From Malaya genurostris (Eukaryota > Arthropoda > Insecta > Diptera > Culicidae), in contig NC_080571.1 in assembly GCF_030247185.1 (NCBI RefSeq), positions 33,654,753-33,718,752 on the forward strand: DNA of 64,000 nucleotides. The letters are read 5' to 3'. The position numbers and the translations under genes are program-made. Shown here in pieces: positions 39,409-53,400 of this stretch. Below the pieces are notes generated by a model that ran no database searches, was not told the origin of the DNA, and saw only the letters and a program-made list of their open reading frames with translations. How positions within the stretch are numbered: position 1 is the first letter of the stretch; every line of letters starts with the position of its first letter.

Positions 39409-41489
39409 TCAAATTTTGGGTAATTTATGGGCTACCACCATTGGATTTTCGCGCTCTAGTATTTTCTTACCCTCCAGTTTGAAATCATAGGAACAGTTGT
39501 GTGCCTCGGCGTAACGGTGCTGGGCACAGAAAATTTTCTCACAATGACACTTCATAATCATAATGACACCCAGCTTTTTATTGCACTGGGCACAGCGCAG
39601 TTTCTTCGATTTGAGTGGTTCGACCGAATGATGGATGGTGGTTGGTTGCTCAGGAACGGAAAGCCGAATGAGCGGTGGTAGCTCCGTCTCCACACCGCCA
39701 CCGAGGGAAGAATCCCCCCCACCGTCGATTTGACGGATTGGTACCCCATCCATGAGCAAATCATCGGCTTCCGGGAAACTGGACTGAGTTTTCAAGAGCA
39801 GTTCATCCTGTTGAATTATTTCCGGCAACAACAGGCTAGAGTTGTTTGATTTCGGTAGGATTTTCGAAGTGGAAGAGTTTGAATTGCGACTACCTCCGAT
39901 GTTGATGTATTCTGCACTATCGAAAATATCACTGGTATCGATTTCGACAAAATCATCAAAAAAGGAGTCTATATTGAACAAACTTTCGTCCGATGGAAAG
40001 TAGTAGTTAGCACTAGGGTGTGAACTGTTGTTGTATGGCGAAGAGGTATTATTGAATGCAGGATGGCCGTGCAGTAACAGATCGTTTAAGGATGGTATCC
40101 TTTGATTACTAACCCCGCTACCACTATGACAACTGCTATTGTGCTGACTACTACCGCTACTACTACTACTGCTACTACTACTACTACTACTACTATTACT
40201 GCTAGTTTGAGTGTTGTTACTGGTAACATTACTACTATTACAACCCGCACTATGTTGAATATTACCGCCGGAGCAACTTAGTCTTGAAAACCTATACTCG
40301 AAACCAGTGAAACTGTCGTCAATCAGATTCGAACCGTTCTCACTGCTACTGTTCAAATCAGAATCAGCGATACTATCTAAATTACTAATACCAGGCAAGA
40401 GTTGCCCTGCACCCTGTTGACACCGTAAAATATCACCTGAATCTCCATTCTTCATTGAAAACCCTTTGTAGCGGTTTAAGTTTTCGTAACTTCTAACGTA
40501 CGCAACGTGGTCATTGTTTCTATGTTTTAGCAGTGGTGACAACTCTCCATTTTCACCACTTCCAGTCTTCTTTTTGGTGGTAGCGTTTACACACTCAAGC
40601 TCGGAAGTCGAGCTAGACAGACCCGCATCGTTGAGATTGGTATAACCCCTTCGGTACTGCGAAGGTATGGCATCCAACCGTGACAATTGCGGCACTAAAT
40701 TGCAATTGGTCCCTCCAAAATTGTTCAGCAGTGTGGGACTACTACCGAATGTTTTGCGAAATTCATTCAAATCAATGGACTTCGACTTATTGGCCTGATT
40801 TTTGTAGATCAGATCCGATATGCTAAACAAGTCGTCCTCGTCCGAGGAAATCGACAAATTGCTATGGATAAACCCATTGGATGTGCGAGAATTGGAGACC
40901 TGCTCTTCTTCTTCTTTTTCTTTGTCATCCCCAGATCGAGCATAGTTATTTACCGAATCGTTGGACATGGCATTCCAGTGATTGATTTCCAAGTTCGAAA
41001 CCGCCGGCAGTTTGAACACGGAACCACTACTGTTGCCCTTCTCCATCAGTCCGTTGTTGATGAACTTCAGCTCCAGCTCGTTGATACCAAGATCGGAGTG
41101 GTGATGGTGATGATGTCCGACACCACCGTAGTGAGGAGCCCAGGTACCACCATTCGAGGCTCCGCTTCCTATGCTGCCAATGGAAGCTGCTGCCGTACCA
41201 GCCGTCGTTGCAGTCGCTGACGGTGGATGTTCGTACAGCTGCAATAAGGAACTTGATGCCAACTTTGTCTGTTCGCTGTTCGTTTTCGTTAGGCCACCCG
41301 GGGCTAGTGCGGCCGGTGCTTCCGGAATCTCCGCGTTGTCGGCGTTCTGCAACTTAGCAATCGAGTTGAAGTTCTTCGGTGACTCACCGCGCAAAGCGAC
41401 AGTCTCCAGCTGCGGGTAGGAACTATGAAATGATTCTACCGGGGAATCCTCACGAATCAACAGTTTCGGTAGCTCGTAAGAAGTATTAT
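39409..41489 (-). CDS. ZFAND4: ZFAND4-like gene, last coding exon
   Basis: Acceptor TTATTTCAG, phase 1. It starts with NTSYELPKLLIREDSPVESF and carries Ala/Gly-, His- and Ser-rich low-complexity tracts. The Ser run is coded by an AGT-rich triplet repeat at 40,146-40,200. The exon ends with the AN1 finger and HKLPKI. Confidence 0.95.
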
Positions 41490-44400
41490 CTGAAATAACG
41501 GAAACGTAAACCATCGGAATTTAACAATCGATTTTTAATCGTAGGTAGTTCGCAAACTTACCATCGGACGTAGATTTATACAGTGTTCGGAACGTTTTAT
41601 CACGCCCTGCCGTGCTGGTGGTGCTCTTATCGAATGCTAGTTCTGCCGGACCAAAGCCTGTCTCTTTGTTGAACACACCCTCAGTCAACAGGTTCGAACA
41701 TTCTCCGGCCATTGTGGTCGCAGCCGATGCCGTTTTCATCCGATGATTGGCCATTGTTATGTCATAATCCCGAAGAAACTCGTCAATGTTTTTGAGCGAG
41801 CTGTTGTCCAAGAGTTTGGCCGATGCGTGGTGTTGAGTTTTCTTCGATATCATCTTGTTCAGAGCATCGTGCGAAATTGTTCGAAGCTTGGATGGATTAT
41901 ACTTCAGAAGCTCAATGATGTCATGCAACGAAGCCGACGATAGCTGATGCTGTGATTGGCTGTACGCACTGCGACTGCAGCCCGTGGGATCTGAATCCAT
42001 CCGGTTGAGAATTCCGTTACTGTGAAACGAAAGCGATCTTTCGAGCCTGCTCGAATCGTGGACAGTCATATCGTGGGCGGATACGTTTAGATTTTTAGCA
42101 CTGATGGTTTTGAAGGAACGATTTCGCTGTAGATTTTCACGGATTTGTGAGTGACGGTCCAGTTCTGTCTGATGTGAGACGGCATTGTGCATGTTATGAT
42201 GGTAGGAGGTGATATGTGGTAGCAGTGTTTCTCTTCGGGATGATGCCAAATTGGTCGTTTGAGATACAGGCCGGGAAAGATGGGGAACCGCCGAACCTAC
42301 CGGACCAGCCGAATAGGTGGGACGTAGAATGGGAGCTCGCTCTTCCTTTATTATGGATTCCGGTGGAGTCGGATAACTCGTGCCGCTCAGTCGTTTTTTC
42401 TTCATGTTCAGTTTTGTCTTGATTTGAGTTAGTTTCTGGAATGGGAATTTATTTTTTTGTTAGTTAAGGAAGATCAACGATTTCGGCTCATGCTCATACC
42501 TCAGCAGTAACTTTGTCATCGCGCTCCTTCTGAGTTTCCCGCTTAACCTCTTCACTATCGACGTCTCCTTCGCTTTGGTTGCCGACGGTTCGCGACACCG
42601 TTCCTTTGACATTGTCGGAAGCTTTTTCGGCACGAACCTTCATCAAACGGTGAATGTTTTTCTTGTTGACCAGTAACTTCAGACCAGGTGCTTTTAAGCT
42701 AGCGGCATCTTGCCTGCAAAAAAAGAAGGAACATTTTTCATTATCACAATGTTTGTCATTGATATTTTTCGCACTCGCTTTTCCCGTTTCAGTAGCAATA
42801 GTACTTCAGTCAAAACATTTGCTGATCACGAGCTTAACATCACAGTGATCCCGGAATTAAAGTGAACAAAAAATAAACAAGTACAAAGCTTATGCGTAAG
42901 ACCACCGTCAGATGCTTATCTGGTTGAAACTGGAAAGTAAATAAATGGAAAGTATGGCGCACGACCAATCACATGCATTAGCCACATTCCACATTACACG
43001 AATCAGTTTAGGTATGGGAGAGATACAATAAAAATCAATCAACACATCACGTTACTGGCTCTGGTGAGAGCTTCTAAACTGATATCTTTGCCAATGATCT
43101 TCCATGTGATTCGGTACGAATATACACGATCAAGTGGCAGAGTTAGAGCAACGAATAGAATGAAGAAATATTGGTTCTAGTGCAGTTGGGTTCAACGTTG
43201 ACGCAATACCGGATCCGTCAAAATCGAGATGAAATCTTATTTAAAAAAAAACAGATGCATTTGTTTTCCCATAGACTTTCCAATCTAATTCTCAAGAAGT
43301 TTATTGAATTTATCCCTTGAACAAAATTCACAATCAATTATTGGAGGAAATGCAATCTCTTTATAAAGTTTTCTAAGAATAACATGCTTCGCATCGCATC
43401 GTGATGTATGACGCACAGTCACTATTAGTAGCTGACTAATCATTGATTTCCATTCATCTGGAAAGGAATTTATTAAACACTACTGTGTTAATTAGCACTG
43501 TTGTAATTATAAGTTTTGCGATCTAATGGTAATCTTTCGTTAGGTGCAAGTGGACGAGCTCGGTCGTGTGTAACAAAGACTCGTTGACTATTGTTGATTT
43601 AAACTTGAATTCAGTATTTAATTAAATCAATCATTTTTCTTCAGTTCGCCTTTAACTTTCTATAACAGACAAGCCTAGAATAGATTGTGCTAACAACTTT
43701 CGTATCGAAACAGACTTCCTAATAGTAGATGTGGTTCGGATTCTTCTGAAATCTACACGTACCCGAAGCACTAAGTTGGTAGCTTACCTTGCCAGAACGT
43801 CGCTCATGTCGAACCAATTTTCGTAGTCGGAAATAGTGACGACCCGTTTGGAGGATATCGGACCACCCTTCATGCCTAGCACCAGCTTCAACCGGGAACC
43901 GTTCACTAGGGGAATGTCCTTCAGCTCCATGGCGTCGTTCAACTCCTTGTGGTTGTATAGCAGGTGTTGCTGATTGACCGGGATGCCTAGAAAACAAACA
44001 AGTCGTTATAATACTTCGAAATGGAATTTTTTACATATGTGTGACTATTGAATAGGGAATTTTCTGCTGTATGTGGACGTCGAAATTATTCAGTAAACAG
44101 GGTCGCGGTGTAAGGTGATTCCGTCTTACATGACATTTAGTCAAGGCGGAAGGTTTCCTTGTGAACCGCTGATAATCTACCAGAATCAGCTATCATGTCA
44201 ATTGTGTGAAAAACTGCACACTACAGTAAACCCTGCATTCCTTTTGCAAAAAAAAGCTATTCTCTATCCATCTGGTAATGAGATAATGCATTCTATTGCC
44301 ATTCACATAATCTTATAAAAAATTTGTTTCATGAAGATAATTTTTGGCGCGAATTTAGATCGATTCCTTTCGGAATGATTCCAGTTATTCGCAAAAACAT

Positions 44401-47400
44401 ACCTCAACGCTAGAATCGCTTATTCGGTAGCATTCGCAGAACCGAAAATATCAGCAATAATCAATAATGGCTTTGATCACTAAACCCTCTCAGAGAAAAT
44501 CGATTGCAGATAGAAAAGGTGCAATTTGTCGGATACGGAAACATTGAAAACCTAAGCAACGATTGCTACAGTGATGTGCTACGTTCGAATATCTGGGAAG
44601 CTCTCGAGTTTATTCGAATATCAGAGAGGGCTATGACAAGGTGATGGGCTTTCGCTCAATATTGCTGTGAAAGGTGAGATTCTAAGAGCGAAGAGCTTTT
44701 TGCCTTAGCTGACGATATTGGTATAATGATTCGTAATTTTGAGAAGATGACAGAAATATACATCGTACTGAATAAATCATTAGGATGCCGGACGACAATC
44801 CAGTGAGAATGGTTCTTGAATCTGAATCGGTTGGAGCAAGCAGAGCACAGCGAGCAAGGTGAATCGATCAAATGGAGGACGATCTTCAAACTATCCGTGC
44901 CTTGAGTGGCTGGCGACGAGTAGCCATGGGCCGAGTTAGTTGGAGACGCCCGCTTGACACCCCAAGGCTATAGCTGCTAGGTAAGGTGAGTAAGCTTTTA
45001 AAGTTGTCTGTGATTTTCGAAATCTATTGAAGTATTTAGAAGAAAATTGAGCAAAATGCGAAAAAATGCGGTTTGCCGGTTAATATCACTTATACCATTG
45101 TATCTCCGGAGCCAGAGATGACTATTCGAGATCTTCGAACTTGATCAATGGCTCAACAGTAACTTTCAAACAAACTTAAGCTTGTAGAAATTCGAAGAAA
45201 ATTGATCCTTTTATGCGGCTTGTTGGTTACGGCCTTTATACCACTATTCCTTCGGCATCTAGCGAATTGAAACCATTGTGAAGCAAGGCAAACTCACTAT
45301 AAATGACATCGTTTCTGAGTTATAACGATTTGAAGAAAATACATGGGAAAATTTACGCGCACTTTATAATTCATTAACATTCATTAAGAAAAATAAATTT
45401 TCTTAATTATAATGAAAAATCCAAACTCAATAGAATTCTCCGAAAGTCCTTGATTTTCTGAATGCTTTTTTGGGATCAATTCCCTAAGCAAAGGTCAACT
45501 TAGCATCAATTTATAGAACGTCCTTTCTTCGAATGAGTCATCAAGTCAAAAATGTTATTTTGCTAAAAATTACATTTACCTTGTTGGCTTATAGAATTCA
45601 TTTTCAATCCTCAAAACAACTGTCTCAGTTTGATTGGATAATCCGAATCCGAATAAAATCATGACCTGAATTCAAATATAAATATTGGGTTTACATGTAG
45701 GTTTTAAGGGGTTTTCCCCCGAAACAAAATTCTTACTACGGAAAATTCCCAACACGAATTTCATTCAAAGTGCTGTACACCACTTTCTAAGACTGTTGTG
45801 TCATTTTGGATAATGTCATTATCCTCTTCCCTAGAAAATTATGATTTCAGGTGATCCTTTACAGTGTTGGGAAAATCATATTTACTGAATAAATTCGCAA
45901 CTGAGAGATAATGACTGCGATATTTTCGATACATGTGGGGGTTAGTATGAACATCAATATTTTTTTTAAAACGCTATTTAGCGTGAATTTGATTCATAGA
46001 AATAACAGAAGTGCAGAATTTTGAATGTCTCGAGCACACAGCAGGCGCAGCGTATGAGCGGCGCGTTTGAATTGGCGTAGCGATAACCTGCGCTCCTGTT
46101 ATTTCTGCGTATGATATTGAAACTAAATATGGTAGTATTTTTTATTCAACTGCATAGCATTGTGGTTAATTTTTTTAAATAATGTTTTTATTATCATTAT
46201 AACTATTCTTAATCACAGCACTTGCTGTTTTTATTGATGATATTACTCCACCACCACGGTATAACTGAAAAAATTCCGAATACATCACCTTAATTGATCC
46301 ACTTATCAACAAAGCATCAAATTGCAAGAGCTGAAAAATTAGCATTCTTTTCCATTTCAATCACCGTACACGCACTGAAAATTTCCAGAAAGATTCAGTT
46401 CTTGTTCATCGGCGAACTTTTCACACCTGATTTTTTACTATGTGAGATCAGTTTCAGTGAGAGTTGTGTTTGCAAAAAATCAGTAGTAAACTTTTCTTCA
46501 GTGAACTTTCGAAACTTTTCAATTTTTTCGAGATTATCGAAATTTTGATTTGTATAAAAAATACAGATAGAAATTCAAGCTTGTTCCCATTTCAGACTTT
46601 AGAGGTAGTTTTAGATACTCATGCTATGTGTGGTCGCGCATTCTCGTGGAGCAAGACAACTTTTTGTGCCTTTCGCCTTTCGGTTCAAAAGCATCAATAA
46701 CCGACGGTAGAGTTTCCCTGATTTTTTGTTCGGATTGTCAACCTTCCATCAATGTAATGGGGATGTTGAGCAGCGTGACCAAACTTACTTTCGCTGTTTG
46801 AGATTGTCATACGAGACCGATTTTCTATCCACAGTCACAATACGATGTACGAAACCTAATTCACAACTACAAAAAGCACAACTCTCACCATATCCTTCCT
46901 TCAATTCGTAAACAGCTCTCAATAACTTGAACCATTCTCATGATTTTAAGGTGCAAGATAGTGGCTTGCTGAGTTACTTATAATAATTGCACGCGCACTT
47001 GCGAAAGCTTTTATATTTTGATCTTGGAAGTTTTATGATCTTGACACTCTCTTCATCTTTCATTTCAAAATTGTCACTTTTGGACTTTCATGTTTTTACT
47101 GATAGGGAATGTTTCCCATATGCCTTACAAAACATTCGATGACTTCCAACTGCTTCTATGTATAGTGAAAGCAAAAAAAGGAGAGCTTCTCTCAAATGAC
47201 GTTTTGATAACCAAAAATTCGACATTTTTTCAAACTAGAATCTTCCATGTTTAACAAAAAATTGACAATTGCATGAATATAAAGTCAACCGACACTGCTT
47301 TCACCAGAAGTTGGATACAAAAACTACAATGTTACATCGTCATCTAGTTTAAATCCGTCAAAACACACGTGTAAACATCAACACGAACACTTCAATCATC

Positions 47401-50400
47401 AATTCTAGACTCCAACAAATTTTGCTTCCAGCTTAAAAATATCAGTGTTATCATTTAATCACCACAAAAATGCTGATTAATTGAAAACCTTACCTTCGAT
47501 ATAACAATATCATATTCATCATCGGCAGAACAAATGAAAAAAAGTAATCACGATTGCTCAAGGCCACATTCTTTGTCGCATAATGGGAAAAATATTAGAT
47601 AAATTGTAATCCGAAATTAATGCATTCTAGAGGAGTTATCGATATCATGAAACGTGAGTTTCTTTAAAAAAAATACTAAGCAACAGATCAGAACAATTCG
47701 GTACCAATTTGTAATTAGGGCGTATCGTACGGTATACCGTTGCGAATATTATAAAATATGATGCTTATTGCTCTATTCTATAACTTGCTAGTTCACTAAA
47801 ATCGGATACGATCTCGTAGAAGGAAACCCAATCTACAAAATTATATACTATATGCTTAAATTCGATACTTCAAACCCTAGTAATGAGTTTTATTTTCTGT
47901 AACTTTCGAAAGGGCCTATCGTACTACATGCACTTTTCACATGTTGGCTTCGAGTTAAAATTTTAAACTGTGGAATAAATGTCCTCACCATCATTGAAAT
48001 TTTTGTTTTATCACTATTTCATATGGTGGTGGTGAGCTCAACCCATCCGCATCACTCGTCGCCATTTTGAATGTGGCAATTCGTCTGCAATGGTATCATT
48101 GAATATCAGTGGCATCTCGTCTTCATGTGTACCTCGTGCACTGCTCAACCGATCAAATGGAAGGAATTAACTACATCCCCATCCGTATTCAATTATTTTT
48201 AGATATTATTTCGATGACAGCATGTCGGATGCTACCGAATATAAAATAATGAGCGATTTTGTCCACAGCTTATCCACAAATTCACCCTAAGCTGCTTGCG
48301 CTTGCTGGTCAAACAATCTTTTTATATCCCTTTGTCGTGGCGCTCTGAACTCAAGCCATTATGCACCGAGTTCTTGTCGCTGTGTTACGTTTTTTTTAAT
48401 GCACATAATTCAAAAAGAAATGGAATTTCAAGCTCTATGAGAGCTTGTATGCGGCGGAGAGAACAAATTGTTGTCTCTGTTGTAACGACGAAGCGGTTTT
48501 GTCGATGAAACTCTTGACAGATTCGCTCGACGTGCAAAGCGCCGAATTCTTGTATTCTATTCGACGACACAACATAAGTTTAATAAAAAAAAATCGCATC
48601 CAAAAGTTTATCGTTATTTCATTATATTGAAAAATAAGCGAATATTCATTCCTCAACCTTTTGTTTTTACCTACAACGAACTGTTACAGCCAACATCAAC
48701 CACATAATCAGCGCCCAACCCGTAAATTTTGTCACGAGATAATGCGCACAATTAAATTTTCAATTGCGATTTTCAACAGTATTATTATTTTACTTAAAAT
48801 GTATATTGTATATCGTATGATTTTGCTGTTGGGGACAACGTAATGAGCATGAACTTAGCGAGGCACCTCTCGCTGATGATAACGCAAATAGGTGAATAAT
48901 TTGTTACTAATTAGGTACGGTAATTTTGAATTTGTTGCTCAATCTTTTTAATTTTTTTTTTAGCTAAGTTCATATGAAGTTAGCGAAGCCCCACTTCCAA
49001 ATATGATTCAACACAAAACAAAGCCCAGCGAATAGTTTTTTGCTAATTAGTTACGATAGCTTCATATGAACTTACCGAAGTACACAAAAACATGAAAAAT
49101 AAATTGAGCAACAAATTCAAAACTACCGTAACTAATTAGCAACTAATTATTCACCTATTTGCGTTATGCATCGCTAAGTTCATGCTCGTGACAACGTACG
49201 CTAATACGTTAATCGAGTACATGTACTGAGGTCTTTTTACGTGCTTTTTATGCAGTTTTTAAGTGAATTTTTTATACGGATCTCCGAAGTTACGCGGATT
49301 TCTGAAATTATGCAGGTTTTTTATGCGAATTTTTCGTGGCCGATTGAGCCGATTTTTTAAATAATTTTTTTTAGTTGGATCTCGTCACCCTTTTTCTAGG
49401 GGAAGAGAAGAGGAGCTTCCATTTCCCTCCTGCGAGGATTGAGGGGCACTTCGTTCGTGGTTCGTCTCGTCATCCATTGCCGCATCGATGGTATTGTTGT
49501 CGATTTCCGTCTTCTTTTCGTTGCTAGTTGCTGTAGATGTACCTTGTTGTATATTGGTTGCAATTGCTGGTTGGTTGGAGGGTAAGTTGTTAACTGCAGC
49601 CGGTGTACTTTGTTCTATAGATGATACTGATGGTTTCGTTGAAGGCGGCTGTCACAGGTGTACTGGGGTTGCTTGGGGTTTGTGTGAAGGAAGCACCGTT
49701 GTCCTTTGGTGTAGTTGTCACCTTGTCCAGTTTATCACATGGCTTACCGTAGTGAACAGCTTTTTGGCAATATTGACATGTGACCATCTGATTGTCATAG
49801 GTAACAAGTGATTTGCACGGAATTCTTGTATCTTGACCGAAAATCACATAAGAAGGTATAGGCTTCTTCAAGTGTATGCGTAATAAACGTACGCCATTTA
49901 GAATACCGGGGGAAAAGTTCTTCCACTTTTCTTTTTCGATAGAGATAATCTCTCCGTATTGGGACATAGTTTTGCGAATATAAGAATCGGTGACGCTTGA
50001 GTGAAGGTCATGCACACGCACTTCTATAGCACTATCATCCATATATATTGGAATGTTGTACTTAATATTCTCGTGCTCCACATAGTGCACATTGTTATTG
50101 TCTTTTGCGAATTGAATTGCATCCAACTTTTTATAAAACTGGATGTAAACAACATTATTCGTCTTATTGCATTGAAGTAAATGCACACGTTTAATGTCAA
50201 GATGCATTTGCTCCTTAAGCAAACCTTCAAGTTCTCGTATCGAAGGTCGAATTTTGCACTGCCTGAAGTCAACAACAATTGTATTCTTCCGTGTCGGCGG
50301 TAGCTTTTGTTCGTTTGGTTCACTCATTTCGAGGTCTATTGTTCACTACACAATACTGTACTTGGTTTCTTCTGTCCCGAACGTAAGCGGTTTTGTTTTA

Positions 50401-53400
50401 TCAACTGACTTGGATGAGATGTAAAACCGAACTGCTCTATGACACTTAGCAATTTTTTGATTTTTTTCGACGTGTCATGCATTTCTGAAACATTTGGCAT
50501 AAAAATCGATTTCGGAAATCTCAAATTCTCAAAGTTGATTTCTTTTAAACAAATGTTTGAGGGGATAACACCATATCCCGATGTCGTTCCTTCCGGAAGT
50601 GAACATGAACATCACAGTACTGCGGCAAAATTATAAACGGCATGATGGTACAGCGAACCTAACACAATATCGTCATTGCCAGGGCTTCGGCCACGGTACA
50701 ACAAATTGTCATATGGTCATACGCTTGCAAGCTCTGATTTTGATGGAAACCATAAAACAAATATTAACAATGTCATATCAGACAAAAAAAAAACTTAATT
50801 TCTCATGTAATGAAATTCAATTTAAAATCATTACATGTAGGGGAAGGTGTTCGGTTGCCGGCACCCCACCGTAACTTTTGACAGAAAGCAAATAGCGTCA
50901 TTCCGATAAATGTCATGTGTGTGTAATAATAGCACGATCTTTTTGTGCCGAATAGCGAAGCAAACAGACGCTTGTACTTTTTTCTGCGTTCAAAACAAAT
51001 TTTAATTGCGTGAAAATCAACACAAATATTTTTTCTGACTTTTTTTATAGTATCATAAATTGAAAAGCATCATTCGGAAAGGTGAATATTTATGAGGTGA
51101 AATCGATCTATTTCGTGATTTAATACCGGATGCTATCAAAATTTTCGCAACCAAAGATACCGATTTCAGTTACCGGCACCCCATTTTTTCGACAAATCGA
51201 GAAAAATTGTCAGTGATCTGCAGGCTGCTGTCGAGACAAAGCAAGCCAAAATTTTGGCCAAACATCTAGCTGCTAATACAGCAGATGCTCCGGCTAAGAA
51301 AAAACGTAGAAGACCGGCCAAATCAACACCAAAGGCGCCACCATCCAAATCATCTGCCAAGAGAGCCAAGGCGAAGTCACCATCAGACAATGAAGACTTT
51401 TGTCCAAAACGCCTCCGAAAAGAATAAATTCCGGTTTTCCTTTGAATAATTGCATTCTTTACTTATATTTTTCCGAAATTTCTTGGGGTGCCGGTAGCCG
51501 AATACCATTTTTGAAATGGCCAAAATTTATCACTTTACTAAATTGATAATAAAGTTTTTTTAATCAAAGGAATCAACTTAGTTTCTCAATCAGTTGTTAG
51601 CTAGGGACTTTAGCTGTCCATTGATGTATAGATGTCCGCATGATGTGCAGTAAGGCATAAGTTATGAGCTTAAAATGAACGGGTGCCGGTAACCGAACAC
51701 TCTCCCTCACATATCAGATTTAACAAAACCGTTCGGCTGCCACGACTGGCTCTTCTGAAACATAACATAACGGCACTTTATTAAAAAAAAAATTACAATG
51801 TTTCCTTTAGAGTCACTAGATTTTCTCACAGAACCGTTGAACCGATTTTCCCAAGCTCAGATTCAAATGAAAAGTCTTATGGTCTTATTTCAACCCGTTC
51901 CGACTTCCGGTTCCGGAATTACAGGGTGAATGGTACAACAAAATTATGATAAAAACTGTCACTCACTTTTCTCAGAGATGGCGTGACCGATTTTAACAAA
52001 CTTAGATTCAAGCAAATGGTCTTATGGTTCCATAGCTTGCTATTGAATTTGATATTTATCCGACTTCCGATTCCGGAATTACAAGGTAATATGTGCAAAT
52101 CTATGAGAAATTTCTCGGAACTGTCTTAACCGATTTTTACAAACTAGGATGCAAACGAAAGGTCTTGAAATTCTTTGAAAAGTTCCCGAAAAGTGGATCC
52201 AGATCCGACTTTTGGTTCCGGTATTACAGCACGATAAGTGAAAAATTTTCAATTTCATGAGGATTTTTTCAAAAGTGATGGTAAAACGAGGTGCAATTTT
52301 TATCAAATTTACTGGTAAATTCATCTAGTTGACAGACCTTGTTAGTTAGTGGATATATAAATCTAGATTGGAACTACTAGTCCCCGGTTTTCGCTTTCGG
52401 ACGCACCGGTAATAGACAACACTTCGATTTCTCAGCAACGGTTAAACCGATTTTCACAAACCATGATTCAAATTAAAGCTCTCACTGTTTCAAAAGATAC
52501 TGTGCAATTTCATCCAGATTCGACTTCCGGTTCCGAAATTACAGGGCAATGAGAGTATCAAAACTTTCACACTGTCATACAAAATGATGCAAAATCGGTA
52601 CGTGCTGGTACGGAAAAAGAAAACATTACCGCCTAGCACACAGTGTACTTTGTTTAGTTCTGTATAACGTGCAGGGTTGCCGCATTTAAATCTATATTAA
52701 CTTCACATAACTGTTCACAAATGGAAAAGGTGATAGTAGTTCATACCAAAGAAAGTTGTTGATTTTAGTCAAGTTCGAAAAAAATCTTGGCAGAACTCAC
52801 CACTTTTTTGAAAATATAAGTAATATGATAAAGGCGTCATTACACCACTAGGTAGATTAAAAAGGGTTTTTTTTAAATAACCTTGTTTTTCACCGTTGTA
52901 ATTATGAGCAATTTTGTGTTAACTAAGCAGCAATTGCGGAAAATTTCAGTTTGCTGTTCTAATTGGAAGAAAAGTGCAACTGAAGTGCATCAAACGCTTG
53001 TGGATGTTTATGGTGATAATGCTCCAACTGTTAAATCATGTAGGGAATGATTGCTCTGGACAATAAAAAAAATTGTAAGACAAACAATTGGAGGCTTTAC
53101 TCGATGAAGATCCGAGTCAAATACAGAAGTAAATTGCAGAATAATTGGAAGTGAATCAATAAGCGATTTCTGTACGATTGAAATCGCAACCAACGTATTC
53201 TCGTGATCCGTTCCGACGGATGCAGCACGATCTGACAGGTAATCTTCTTTCGCAGAAATCGAAAATTGGCTCCAAACTTTGATCACCCCAAAAGACGAGA
53301 CGTTTTATCGAAATGGAATTCTAAAATTGCCTTGAGGTGGGAAAAAGTAGTAACAAGCGATGGACGATCTTTGATTAATCTTCAAATTCTTTTTATTTAG

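Noticed and set aside
40864..42422. Plus-strand frames opposite the ZFAND4-like exons
   Set aside because: Shadows of the real minus-strand coding sequence.
49590..50327. Endogenous retroviral gag
   Set aside because: It has a zinc knuckle, but the layout fits a non-LTR ORF1; no LTRs, protease or integrase nearby.
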